Source of the DNA: Planctomycetaceae bacterium
GTDB lineage: Bacteria; Planctomycetota; Planctomycetia; Planctomycetales; Planctomycetaceae
Assembly (NCBI GenBank): GCA_041398785.1
Contig: JAWKUA010000002.1
Span: 372,001-436,000 of the forward strand
Direction of reading: 5' to 3'
Length of the DNA stretch: 64,000 bases
The notes below the pieces were generated by a model. The model was given only the letters and a program-made list of their open reading frames with translations, ran no database searches and had not been told where the DNA came from. A program made the translations under genes and the position numbers. The number at the start of each line of letters is the position of its first letter. Position 1 is the first letter of the stretch. Positions 7,992 to 17,183 of the stretch are shown here, one piece after another.

Positions 7992-10097
7992 TTACACACG
8001 CACCGCTTCCGCGCCGGCGCCAAGTTGGGCCGCGTACCTTCGCCTCACCGGCTCCACGTGTTCCGCAACAAACGCGTCGACCTGCTGGGGTGCTCGGCCG
8101 ATGTATTTTCTTGCGTCCAGTGTGCTTTCCAGGTCAACGTTCGCGAACGCTTCGTCGGTTCTCAATCGGCTGATCAAATCGTTCGGCAGACCCTGTTGTT
8201 TGACTTCCGCGGCGGCGGCCTGGCTGTGGAGGCGGATGCGTTCGTGGAGGTCCTGACGGTCGCCTCCGGAGCGGACTCCGGCCATCAGGATTTCTTCCGT
8301 CGCCATGAACGGCAGTTCCTCGTTCAGGTGCTTTTCGATCGTCTTCGGATAGACCACGAGGCCGTCCGTGATGTTGTGGTACAGGATCAGGCAGGCGTCG
8401 ATCGCCAGGAACGCCTGAGGCAGCGCCAACCGACGGATCGCGCTGTCGTCCAGCGTGCGTTCCATCCACTGAGTCGCCATCGTCGCGTCCGCGCCGGCCT
8501 GCAGACTCATCGCGAAACGCGCCAGAGCACACATGCGTTCGCTGCGCATCGGGTTGCGTTTGTAGGCCATCGCCGACGAACCGATCTGCTTCTTTTCGAA
8601 CGGTTCTTCCAGTTCCTTGCGATGCTGCAGAATACGAATGTCGCTGCCGGCTTTGTGACAAGACTGGCCGATGCCGTTCAGAGTCGCCATCACCTGCGAA
8701 TCCACTTTGCGCGAATATGTCTGGCCGGTGACAGCGTGGCGAATCGTGAAGCCCATCTTCTCGGTGACCAGTCGATCGAGCTGCTCGACCTTTTCGTGAT
8801 CGCCGTCGAACAGGCTGAGGAACGTCGCCTGAGTTCCCGTGGTTCCCTTGACGCCTCGGAAACGCAGCGTGTCGATGCGATGTTCGAGTTCTTCCAGGTC
8901 CAGCAACAGATCCCAGCACCACAGCGTTGCTCGCTTGCCCACGGTTGTTGGCTGAGCGGGCTGCAGATGCGTGAAGCCGAGACAGGGCAGGTCACGGTAC
9001 TCGGCGGCAAACTTCGCCAGCAGGTCAATCACCTGCACCAGTCGCCGCCTGGTCAGCAGCAGGCTTTCCTTGATCTGCACGAGTTCCGAATTGTCCGTCA
9101 CGTAGCAGCTTGTGGCTCCCAGATGAATATCCTTGCGAGCCTTCGGGCACTGATCTCCCCAGGCATGCACGTGAGCCATCACATCGTGCCGCAGTTCTCG
9201 TTCGTAGCGGTTTGCGGCGTCGAAGTCGATGTCGTCGACGGTGGCTTTCATCTCGGCAAGCTGCTCGTCGGTGATGTGCAGGCCGAGTTCCTGCTGAGCT
9301 TCCGCCAGCGCAATCCACAACCGACGCCAGGTGGTATGCTTCTTCTGAGCCGACCAGATCGCGGCCATTTCGCGCGAGGCGTAGCGGGTGATCAACGGGT
9401 TTTCGTAGATGTCGTGCGGCAACGTAGATGCTTTCAATGATGAATCATTTTCAAAATGTCGAACCGCGAGCCCCTGCGATTCTGTGCGGCGAAACGGTTC
9501 GCCGGTCTCAGTCTCGACCGCGTTTGTCGTCATGGAAGATCTGTTGCGGAGCCTCCACTGGCAGGGCGTTCCAGGGCGGAACTCTGGAACGAGGCTGACA
9601 AGGCCAGACGGGCGCGCCAAACTGCGTTTGCCAATCACGTTTCGGCCACGGGGCGTCTTCGCCAGGTTTGAGTTGTAGTATCGCGGATCGTCGGTCACTT
9701 CGGCACTCAGCCAGTCCGGTTTCTCGAACGGCTGCTCTTCGTTCTCAAGTTCGATTTCCGCGACGACCAGACCGGCGTTGTCGCCGAGAAACCGGTCCAC
9801 TTCCCAGCGAGATTCCCCTGCCATCACGATGGCTCGCTGCTTTTCAATCAGCGGTTTTCGGCAGAGCGTGTTGAGCATCTCGTTCGCTTCGTCGAGCGGA
9901 ATCTCGTACTCATATTCCGATCGAGTGGCACCGACGGTCGGCCCTTTCACGGCGAGCCAGCCTTTTCGTCCGTCGGAGCGGACTCGGACGGAAAGCTGTT
10001 CCGACGAATGCAGATAGCCCTGTCGGTACATGGTGAATTCGGCGGATTCCCATGAACCCGGTTCGACGAGGAATTTGCGTTCGATTTCGAGTGGCAT
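7992..10097 (-). CDS. purB: CYTH-domain / adenylosuccinate lyase fusion (in-frame)
   Basis: One uninterrupted 701-residue frame carries two domains. Residues 1-150 are a CYTH (triphosphate tunnel) domain with the EIERK signature at 4-8, a KG motif and WEVDRF and AEIELE strands. Residues about 229-701 are adenylosuccinate lyase, which makes AMP and also acts in the SAICAR-to-AICAR step of purine synthesis; its signature loop SSAMAYKRNPMRSE is intact. Residues 151-188 form a basic, low-quality linker that coincides with a palindromic DNA repeat (hairpin at 9567-9591). An internal ATG at 9533 lies just after the linker but lacks a clear ribosome-binding site. The frame may be a genuine fusion, or two adjacent genes joined by repeat insertion or an indel at the CYTH end. 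Confidence 0.8.
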   Translation of the reverse strand: MPLEIERKFLVEPGSWESAEFTMYRQGYLHSSEQLSVRVRSDGRKGWLAVKGPTVGATRSEYEYEIPLDEANEMLNTLCRKPLIEKQRAIVMAGESRWEVDRFLGDNAGLVVAEIELENEEQPFEKPDWLSAEVTDDPRYYNSNLAKTPRGRNVIGKRSLARPSGLVSLVPEFRPGTPCQWRLRNRSSMTTNAVETETGEPFRRTESQGLAVRHFENDSSLKASTLPHDIYENPLITRYASREMAAIWSAQKKHTTWRRLWIALAEAQQELGLHITDEQLAEMKATVDDIDFDAANRYERELRHDVMAHVHAWGDQCPKARKDIHLGATSCYVTDNSELVQIKESLLLTRRRLVQVIDLLAKFAAEYRDLPCLGFTHLQPAQPTTVGKRATLWCWDLLLDLEELEHRIDTLRFRGVKGTTGTQATFLSLFDGDHEKVEQLDRLVTEKMGFTIRHAVTGQTYSRKVDSQVMATLNGIGQSCHKAGSDIRILQHRKELEEPFEKKQIGSSAMAYKRNPMRSERMCALARFAMSLQAGADATMATQWMERTLDDSAIRRLALPQAFLAIDACLILYHNITDGLVVYPKTIEKHLNEELPFMATEEILMAGVRSGGDRQDLHERIRLHSQAAAAEVKQQGLPNDLISRLRTDEAFANVDLESTLDARKYIGRAPQQVDAFVAEHVEPVRRRYAAQLGAGAEAVRV
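9553..9610. repeat. Palindromic repeat in the CYTH-PurB linker
   Basis: A perfect 8-bp stem CGTTCCAG / CTGGAACG (9567-9574 and 9584-9591, 9-base loop) is embedded in repeat-like sequence reading GGCGTTCC, GGAACGAGGC. The same architecture (CGTTCC ... GGAACG next to GGCTC-rich sequence) occurs inside rsmB at 39136-39160. It encodes the linker residues of the fusion protein. Confidence 0.65.
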
Positions 10098-10126
10098 CGA
10101 GGTTCTCCCCTGTGATGAGTCAGGAT

Positions 10127-10326
10127 GTTTAACCGCGAGCCCAGGCGAGCGCTCCGCTCATGCGGTTTCGGATTCTGATGCATGTGTTCGGCTGTTCCGA
10201 GGGCTACGGGCGCCACAAGGTTAGTTCGCAATTAAGTTACCATTAGCCGGAACAGTCCGGTTGGCTCCGGGTGCTAACGCCTCCGGCTGATGAACGAATC
10301 GGTTTAAAACATGAATGCGGTTAAAC
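10127..10326. repeat. Intergenic element with GTTTAACCGC inverted ends and inner palindromes
   Basis: The left end GTTTAACCGCGAGCCC starts at 10127 and a matching inverted end GCGGTTAAAC is at 10317-10326. Inside are TAACGCCTCCGGCTGATGAA-type sequence (about 10274-10293), which resembles a dispersed planctomycete repeat, and two copies of AAACATGAATGC. It separates the purB and glyS genes on the minus strand and shares its ends with the element at 802-951. Confidence 0.55.
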
Positions 10327-10336
10327 ATGAATGCAG

Positions 10337-11999
10337 CTATCGCTTCAGCCGACCAACAATTTCTTCAACGATTCGATCCGCCGGTACGCGGTCCTGCTGC
10401 AGTGAGTCACGATCGCGGACGGTCACGGTTCCGTCGGTCATGGTGTCGCCATCGACCGTGATGCAGTACGGCGTGCCGATTTCGTCCTGACGACGGTAGC
10501 GGCGACCGATGGCTCCCTGCTGGTCGAACTGGCAGCTCAGACCGGCGGCCTTGAGTGCTCCGAAGATCTCCGCCGCTTTTTCGGGCATGCCTTCCTTCTT
10601 GATCAGCGGGAACACGGCCGCTTTGACGGGGGCCAGCCGGGGATGAAACTTCAGCACGACGCGTTCCTGCATCTCGCCTTTTTCGTCGGGCTGCTGATCC
10701 TCGTGATAGGCTTCGCAGATGAATGCCAGCGTCGCGCGGTCGGCGCCCGCGGACGGTTCAATGACGTGCGGTGTAAAGCGTTCGCGCGACTGGTCGTCGA
10801 AGTAAGTCAGATCTTTGCCGCTGCCGCGATACTTCGGCTGACCGTGTTCGTTCTTTTCGACTTCCAGTTCGCCGGCTGCGTTTTTCGTCAGCTTGCCTTC
10901 CATGTGAGAACGCAGGTCGAAGTCGCCTCGGTGAGCCACGCCTTCCAGTTCGCCGAATTCGCCTTCGTCGAGAAACGGAAACGCGTATTCGATATCGGCC
11001 GTACCGACGGAATAATGAGCCAGTTCGTCCTGATGATGATCTCGCAGAATCAACCGCTCCTTCGCCACACCCAGACCCAGATACCAGTTGTAGCGCCGGT
11101 CGCGCCAATAGGTGTACCATTCGCGGGACTGGTCCGGATGGCAGAAGAATTCGATCTCCATCTGTTCGAATTCGCGTGACCGGAATGTGAAGTTGCGCGG
11201 CGTGATTTCATTGCGGAAGCTTTTTCCGACCTGACAGATGCCAAACGGCAGCTTGACGCGACTGCTGTCCACGACGTTCTTGAAGTTGACGAAGATACCC
11301 TGAGCGGTTTCGGGGCGAAGGAATGCCCGATCGTTTTCACCACCAAGCGCCCGATCGTGGTGGGCATCATCAGATTGAATTCGCGAGGTTCGGTCAGCGT
11401 TCCGGCTTTAGTGGCACCGGGTCCGACAACGTTTGGATATTCGGACAAAGTCGACTTTATCGAGCGTCGTCGCGTCGCCGTCCCACTGCAGTTTGTCGGC
11501 GTACTTTTTTCTTCTTGCCGAACGCTCGCAGCGCCTGTTCTGCCAGATCTTCGTCGAAGTTCTCGGCGGTCGAACAACCATCAACTCTGGATAGCTCGGC
11601 GTAGCGGGGCCGTCCTGTTTGACGGTTTCCCGTCAAACGACACCCAGCGGCCGCGAACCTGATCCAGTCGATGACGACCGCGAGTTTCGCGGCAATCCAC
11701 CATCATGTCATGAAACAAATCGTAGTGTCCGGAGCATTTCCAGACCTGCGGGTGCATCACGATGGCCGTTTCCAGGCCAACCATCTGAAACGCACACGGT
11801 GCGCCGTTGGGCGTCAGCAGTTCGTTGTGAGCGGCCACCATGTCGTGGTACCACACGTCGCGGACACGTTGCGTTTGAGTTCCGTGCCCAGCGGACCGTA
11901 ATCCCAGAAGCCATTCTGACCGCCGTAGATTTCCGAATCCTGAAAGATGAAACCCCGCCGCTTGCAGAGAGCGACGATCTTTTCCATGGAACGTGTCAT
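10337..11999 (-). pseudogene. glyS: Glycyl-tRNA synthetase (class II, alpha2 type) with multiple frameshifts
   Basis: The start (MTRSMEKIVALCKRRGF, then GGQNGFWDYGPLGTELK) and the C-terminal 311 residues (VKLPFGICQVGKSFRNEITP motif 2, motif 3, anticodon-binding domain) are clearly a eukaryote/archaeal-like homodimeric glycyl-tRNA synthetase, which charges tRNA-Gly. Between them the frame changes at least five times. A base is missing near 11865 and after FDG near 11624; a C is missing in a C-run near 11603; an A is extra in the AAAAAA run near 11508; there is an indel near 11430; and a G is missing before ALGGENDRAFLRPETAQ near 11352. All are single-base changes, mostly in homopolymers, within otherwise well-conserved sequence. 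For an essential gene this suggests sequencing or assembly error, unless another copy exists. Confidence 0.85.
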
Positions 12000-12110
12000 T
12001 GAGTTGCCTTCATAGCGGTGAAGGGCGGGATTGTAGAGACGCTGCGGAACCACGCAAACCGGTGGTGTGACGCGTTATTCCCGCCGACTCAGGAACCTGG
12101 TGCTGATCTC

Positions 12111-12261
12111 GTCATTCCCGCGCAGTCGGGAACCCAGGGAGGCGGGCTGGGTTCCCGCCGGCGCGGGAATGACGGAGGTGTGGGTGCTCACTGGGTTCCC
12201 GCCGGCGCGGGAATGACGGGGGTGCGGGTGCTCGCTGGGTTCCCGCCGGCGCGGGAATGAC
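12111..12261. repeat. Array of four 27-bp GTCATTCCCGCG palindromic repeats with 44-bp periodicity
   Basis: One copy in plus orientation (12111-12137) is followed by three inverted copies at 12147-12173, 12191-12217 and 12235-12261, exactly 44 bases apart. The 17-base spacers are near-identical GT-rich sequences (GGTGTGGGTGCTC type), so unit plus spacer has been amplified as a block. It lies between glyS and the heme-binding dehydrogenase gene, about 90 bases before the latter's start, in its probable promoter region. Confidence 0.88.
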
Positions 12262-12352
12262 GGGGGTGTGGGTAGTGGAAATGTGGCAGCAGGTTTGTGA
12301 ACATGTTTCGCGACCAGTCATTTCCCTCACGATCTGCCGGAGCCATCACACC

Positions 12353-15300
12353 GTGCGAGCGAATCCTTCAGTTTCCGCCTGCGTGCTTACGCTGTTGACA
12401 CTCGTTTCATCACCGACGTTCGTTCCCGCGCAGGACGACAAACGAACTCCGGACACGGCAGTCGCGGGACTCGATGTCGCCAGCGACCTGCAGGTCACGC
12501 TGATCGCGTCTGAACCGATGCTGCTGAGTCCGTCCAACATAGACGTCGACCATCTGGGACGAATCTGGGTTTGCGAAGTTGTCAACTATCGGCGATTCGC
12601 CAATGCCGACAATCCGGATCGCGAAGAAGGCGACCGCATCCTGATTCTGGAGGATACGAACGGCGACGGACTGATGGACCGCGAAACGACGTTCTACCAG
12701 GGCCGGGACATCGATTCGGCTCACGGAGTCTGCGTGCTGGGGAACCGCGTGATCGTGTCGGCCGGCGAAAACGTGTTCAACTTCTATGACGACGACGGCG
12801 ACCTGAAGGCCGATCGCAAAGAAGTGATGTTCACCGGCATCCAGGGAGTTCAACACGATCACGGCATTCATAGTTTCACCTTTGGCCTGGACGGTCGGCT
12901 GTACTTTAACTTCGGCAACAGCGGCAATGAACTGCATCGCCCGGACGGCAGCCTGGTCGTCGACGTCGCCGGCAATGAAGTCTACGCCAACCGGCAGCCG
13001 TATCAGGAAGGAATGGCCTTCCGCTGCGAGCTGGATGGTTCGAAGGTCGACACGCTTGGCTGGAATTTCCGCAACAACTGGGAACTGACGGTGGACAGTT
13101 TCGGCACCGTCTGGCAGTCCGACAACGACGACGACGGCAACCAGGGCGTTCGCATCAACTATGTGATGGAATACGGCAACTACGGCTACAAGGACGAACT
13201 GACGGGAGCCGGCTGGCGGGAACCTCGCACGGGCTGGGAAGACACGATCCCCGAACGGCACTGGCACCTGAACGATCCGGGAGTCGTGCCGAACCTGCTG
13301 CAAACCGGCGCGGGTTCTCCGACAGGGATTGTGATTTACGAGTCCGACCTGCTGCCGGAACGTTTCCGCAACCAATTGATCCACTGCGACGCCGGACCAA
13401 ACATCGTTCGAAGCTATGCAGTGAAAGACGACGGAGCCGGCTATTCGGCAACGATCAACGACATTCTGGTCGGCACGCGAGACCAGTGGTTTCGGCCATC
13501 GGACGTGTGTGTTGCTCCGGATGGTTCGCTGATCATCGCCGACTGGTACGACCCCGGTGTGGGCGGCCACCGTCAGGGCGACGTCGATCGCGGCCGGCTG
13601 TTCCGGGTGGCCCCGCCGGGCAGCATGTACAGCGTTCCGAAATCCGACTTCAGCACCGTCGACGGAGCCGTCGCGGCTCTGAAGAGTCCTAACGCTGCAA
13701 CTCGCTATCTGGCATTCACCGCGCTCCGCAACTTTGACGCTGAAGCCGAATCGGCTTTGACGGAAATGTTCGCCAACGATCCCAACCCGCGGTTTCGCGC
13801 GCGGGCGCTGTGGTTGCTGGGAATGCTGGACGGGAAAGGTCAGCAATACGTTGACAAGGCAATCGCCGATGATAACCCGGACATCCGCATCGCCGGAATC
13901 CGGCTGGCTCGGCGTCTGGAACTTGATGTCGCGCCGATCGTCGAAAAGCTTGCCAACCATAAATCGCCGCAGGTTCGTCGCGAATGTGCCATTGCGTTGC
14001 GTTTGAGTAAGTCCGAACGGAAGCCCGAACTTTGGGGGATGCTCGCTCTTAGAATACCCGTGAACGATCGCTGGTATCTGGAAGCTCTGGGAATCGCGGC
14101 GGACGGTGACTGGGACGCATGCCTGGCGGCATACAGGGAAGCCCGGCGCAAACACACGACGGCGGAAACTTCCGACGAACAGGCTGCCCGACTGATTTGG
14201 CGCAGCCGCGGTTCGAATTCCGCTTCTGCCATCGCCGACGAAATCCTTGCTCGCGCAGCCGACGGTGACACGGATGATTTGTCAAAGCTGAAGGTCGCAG
14301 CATTCTTCCGAGCGCTGGACTTCGAATCACAACCGGCGGTCGCAGCTGCGGTTGCTTCACTGATTACGCCGGCGAGCCTGAAGAAGCTCGATTCCGAAAT
14401 CGAACCATTCGTGATCGCAGAATCGCTGCAGCGTCTGGGAACAACAGACCTGTCGTCCAACGCGGCGGCCGCCGAAGCTCTCGACTTGACACTGAGTAAG
14501 CTTCAGGGCACACCGACGTTCATCCAGCTGGTCGAACGCTTTGATCTGAAGGAGCGATACCCTGCTGTGCTGAGACTGGCTCAGCAGAATCCGAATGAAC
14601 AGATCGGCGTCGAAGCGATCCGGTCATTGCTGCGACGTCAGCAGTGGACTCTGTTAACCATTGCGATGACAAGTAAGGACACGGAATCCGCGATCGCGAC
14701 GGCTCAGGCAATGGGCAATTCGTTCGACGGAGCGATCGAAGGTCCGCTGCTGGCGGTCGTCACGGATGATTCGGTTGACATCGATGTGCGGCGGGAAGCC
14801 GTGCGCGCCGCGTCGAAGGTCAACAATGGAGTCAACAGACTCGTGCAACTGGTAGAAAGCAAAGAGCTGTCTGAAAACCTGACTCAGGCCGTGGCCGCCG
14901 CACTGCATTCCGGACCGACTCGCGAGGCGCGCGCTGCGGCAAATCGCCTGTTCCCGCTGCCGCCCGTCAAGGAAGGAGAACCTCTGCCGCCGATCAGCGA
15001 ACTTGCCAAACTGAAAGGCAACGCGCAAAACGGGCGGCTCTTGTTCAACACCGAAGCCACCTGCCACAAGTGTCACATCGTGGGAAAACTGGGCCGCGAG
15101 ATCGGACCGAACCTTTCGGAAATCGGCAGCAAGCTCAGCCGCGAAGCGATGTTCGAATCAATCATCTATCCCAGCGCCGGCATCAGCCACAACTACGAAT
15201 CGTGGACTCTGGTGCTTGCATCGGGAACAACGGTCACCGGCCTGCTGAACAGCGAAACCGACGACAGCATCAGCATCAAATCCGACGATGGTCTTGTGCG

Positions 15301-15439
15301 TGAATTCAAGATGGATGATGTCGACGAAAAGATCAAACAGACGGTTTCGCTGATGCCCGCTGACCTGCAGAAGGTGATGAGTGTCCAGGACATGGTCGAC
15401 GTGGTCGAATACATGCTGACCCTGAAGAAGAAGGAATAG
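12353..15439 (+). CDS. PVC-type membrane-bound dehydrogenase with HEAT repeats and CxxCH heme-binding domain
   Basis: I place the start at GTG 12353, giving 1,028 residues. GGAG lies ten bases upstream and the product then begins with a clean signal peptide (RANPSVSACVLTLLTLVSS). Earlier in-frame ATGs at 12257 and 12281 fall in or next to the repeat array. The first 420 residues form a beta-propeller-like dehydrogenase domain (NIDVDHLGRIWVCEVVNYRR, DTNGDGLMD, HDHGIHSFTFGLDGRLYF). Residues about 430-850 are HEAT-like helical repeats. A C-terminal cytochrome-like domain has Cys904-x-x-Cys907-His908 (CHKCH) for covalent heme. Such proteins are exported and thought to oxidise sugars or related compounds; the substrate is unknown. 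A large hairpin follows the stop. Confidence 0.92.
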   Translation: MRANPSVSACVLTLLTLVSSPTFVPAQDDKRTPDTAVAGLDVASDLQVTLIASEPMLLSPSNIDVDHLGRIWVCEVVNYRRFANADNPDREEGDRILILEDTNGDGLMDRETTFYQGRDIDSAHGVCVLGNRVIVSAGENVFNFYDDDGDLKADRKEVMFTGIQGVQHDHGIHSFTFGLDGRLYFNFGNSGNELHRPDGSLVVDVAGNEVYANRQPYQEGMAFRCELDGSKVDTLGWNFRNNWELTVDSFGTVWQSDNDDDGNQGVRINYVMEYGNYGYKDELTGAGWREPRTGWEDTIPERHWHLNDPGVVPNLLQTGAGSPTGIVIYESDLLPERFRNQLIHCDAGPNIVRSYAVKDDGAGYSATINDILVGTRDQWFRPSDVCVAPDGSLIIADWYDPGVGGHRQGDVDRGRLFRVAPPGSMYSVPKSDFSTVDGAVAALKSPNAATRYLAFTALRNFDAEAESALTEMFANDPNPRFRARALWLLGMLDGKGQQYVDKAIADDNPDIRIAGIRLARRLELDVAPIVEKLANHKSPQVRRECAIALRLSKSERKPELWGMLALRIPVNDRWYLEALGIAADGDWDACLAAYREARRKHTTAETSDEQAARLIWRSRGSNSASAIADEILARAADGDTDDLSKLKVAAFFRALDFESQPAVAAAVASLITPASLKKLDSEIEPFVIAESLQRLGTTDLSSNAAAAEALDLTLSKLQGTPTFIQLVERFDLKERYPAVLRLAQQNPNEQIGVEAIRSLLRRQQWTLLTIAMTSKDTESAIATAQAMGNSFDGAIEGPLLAVVTDDSVDIDVRREAVRAASKVNNGVNRLVQLVESKELSENLTQAVAAALHSGPTREARAAANRLFPLPPVKEGEPLPPISELAKLKGNAQNGRLLFNTEATCHKCHIVGKLGREIGPNLSEIGSKLSREAMFESIIYPSAGISHNYESWTLVLASGTTVTGLLNSETDDSISIKSDDGLVREFKMDDVDEKIKQTVSLMPADLQKVMSVQDMVDVVEYMLTLKKKE

Positions 15440-15455
15440 AAGCGTTTTGTTCGAC

Positions 15456-15500
15456 GGGACTCCGATCCCGTCGACTGTGCAGCGACGGGATCGGAGTCCC
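15456..15500. terminator. Perfect 18-bp inverted repeat, probable terminator or palindromic repeat
   Basis: Arms 15456-15473 (GGGACTCCGATCCCGTCG) and 15483-15500 are perfect reverse complements around a 9-base loop, 17 bases after the heme-binding dehydrogenase stop. There is no T-tract, so it may be a REP-like element rather than a canonical Rho-independent terminator. Confidence 0.6.
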
Positions 15501-15546
15501 ATCGTACAGACACTTTGCTCGTTCCCTGTCCGTCGATCTTCCCGTT

Positions 15547-16875
15547 ATGACTCGACTGATCCCTGCTTTCGGCCTGCTGGTCATGATTCTACTGGCATGG
15601 CTGATGAGCAGTCATAAGCGGCGGTTTCCGTGGCGAGTCGCCTTTGGCGGAATTTTTCTGCAGGTCTTCTTCGCCTCCCTGATTCTCAAGACCGACGCCG
15701 GAGAAGCCGTGTTTCAGGCCGTCGGCGATTTCTTCACCGGCATTCTGGGATACGTCGACAAAGGATCGGCATTTCTGTTCGACGTGTTTCCTCGGGAAAG
15801 CGATCCGGAACCGCTGCCCGCCCAATACACGCTGTGGCGATCGTTTGCGTTCGGCATCCTTCCGACGATCGTCTTCTTTTCGGCTCTGATGTCCGTGCTG
15901 TATCACGTGGGACTGATGCAGTTGGTGGTGCAGGGGATGGCGTGGGTCATGAGAAAGACGCTGGGGACGTCCGGAGCCGAAACGTTGTCCGCCGCGGCCA
16001 ACGTGTTTGTCGGTCAGACGGAAGCGCCGCTGGTGATTCGTCCGTATATAGCCGGAATGACGATGTCGGAACTGAACGTCGTGATGGTCGGCGGGTTCGC
16101 GACAATCGCCGGCGGTGTTTTTGCCGCGTATATCGGCATGGGAATCGACGCGGGCCACCTGCTGACGGCGTCCGTGATTTCCGCGCCTGCGGCGCTGATG
16201 ATCGCCAAGATCATGCAGCCGGAAACCGAAGAATCCGCCACGTCCGGCGGCGCACGAATCACGGCCGAATCGGGCTGCGTGAACGTCCTGGAAGCCGCGG
16301 CGGAAGGCACAGCTTCCGGACTGAAACTGGCGCTGAATGTCGGAGCGATGCTGCTGGTCTTTGTGGCGTTTGTAGCGATGGTCAACGCGTTTGTCGGCTG
16401 GTGCGGACACCGCGTCGCGTTTTGGCTGCACTACCAACCGGCGGAAGAGTGGTCGCTGGAAGTCGCGTTTGGCAACGTCTTCGCTCCGTTCGCCTGGCTG
16501 ATGGGAATTCCATGGGACGAATGCCGCCGGGCCGGCGCGATTCTGGGCACTCGCACCGTCATCAATGAGTTTCTGGCGTACGCACAGCTTGCCGGAGAAC
16601 GGGAAGAACTCAGCCTGAGGACGTATGTGATTACAACGTACGCCTTGTGCGGTTTCGCAAACTTCAGTTCCATCGGCATTCAGCTCGGCGGCATTGGAGG
16701 AATCGCTCCGGAACGCCGTTCGGATCTCGCCAGGCTGGGCCTGCGAGCCATGCTGGGCGGCACGCTGGCCACATTCATGACGGCGTGCGTCGCAGGGGTT
16801 CTGCTCAGCGATGCAGATCTGGAGCAGCGCGAGATTCAGTCGTCGGTCAGTGTCTCCGAAACTGACAACCGCTGA
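15547..16875 (+). CDS. Concentrative nucleoside transporter (NupC/CNT family)
   Basis: This 442-residue inner-membrane protein has the CNT layout: N-terminal helices, then the signature GTSGAETLSAAANVFVGQTE (about residues 140-159), PYIAGMTMSELNVVMVGGFA, and a C-terminal NFSSIGIQLGGIGG motif. CNT proteins import nucleosides with a sodium or proton gradient. The QTEAPL region is the substrate/ion site in the family. The length fits the family. The ATG at 15547 is 46 bases after a hairpin, so it is probably transcribed from its own promoter. Which nucleosides are carried cannot be told from sequence. Confidence 0.93.
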   Translation: MTRLIPAFGLLVMILLAWLMSSHKRRFPWRVAFGGIFLQVFFASLILKTDAGEAVFQAVGDFFTGILGYVDKGSAFLFDVFPRESDPEPLPAQYTLWRSFAFGILPTIVFFSALMSVLYHVGLMQLVVQGMAWVMRKTLGTSGAETLSAAANVFVGQTEAPLVIRPYIAGMTMSELNVVMVGGFATIAGGVFAAYIGMGIDAGHLLTASVISAPAALMIAKIMQPETEESATSGGARITAESGCVNVLEAAAEGTASGLKLALNVGAMLLVFVAFVAMVNAFVGWCGHRVAFWLHYQPAEEWSLEVAFGNVFAPFAWLMGIPWDECRRAGAILGTRTVINEFLAYAQLAGEREELSLRTYVITTYALCGFANFSSIGIQLGGIGGIAPERRSDLARLGLRAMLGGTLATFMTACVAGVLLSDADLEQREIQSSVSVSETDNR

Positions 16876-17183
16876 GCGTTGACCCGAACGAAGCGAAGTG
16901 TGGCCTATGCGGGAATTCACTCCATGGAGTCCGACCGCTGGCAAAAGACAGCGAACGCCGCGCTCAACCGCGTTCCAGAGACACCTCGCGACAATTGTCG
17001 GCCAGACGTTTCGACCGGCATAACTCGCAGGCGCGGACTCGTCGGGCGGCTTCTCAGCGTGGCATTTCGTAAACGGCGCTCCGCGCTGCCAATTCGCGAC
17101 GTAGCGTTTTTTCAGACGTTCGATCGAACATCGACGGCATTCCGTCCGTTGACAGAAATCACCCCGTGCCCTGGAACTGAGCG
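16876..17183. other. Intergenic stretch, no gene supported
   Basis: A plus-strand frame is open through part of this stretch, but its translation is Arg/Thr-rich with no hydrophobic core or known motif. It overlaps the start of the next gene in another frame. I see no tRNA, hairpin terminator or repeat family here. Confidence 0.5.

Noticed and set aside
12111..12261. Repeats with regular spacing that could suggest a CRISPR array
   Set aside because: Spacers are only 17 bases and nearly identical to each other, copies occur in both orientations, units are palindromic, and no cas genes are nearby.
12410..14155. Long open frame opposite the heme-binding dehydrogenase
   Set aside because: It is the antisense of a conserved beta-propeller protein and is low in recognisable motifs.
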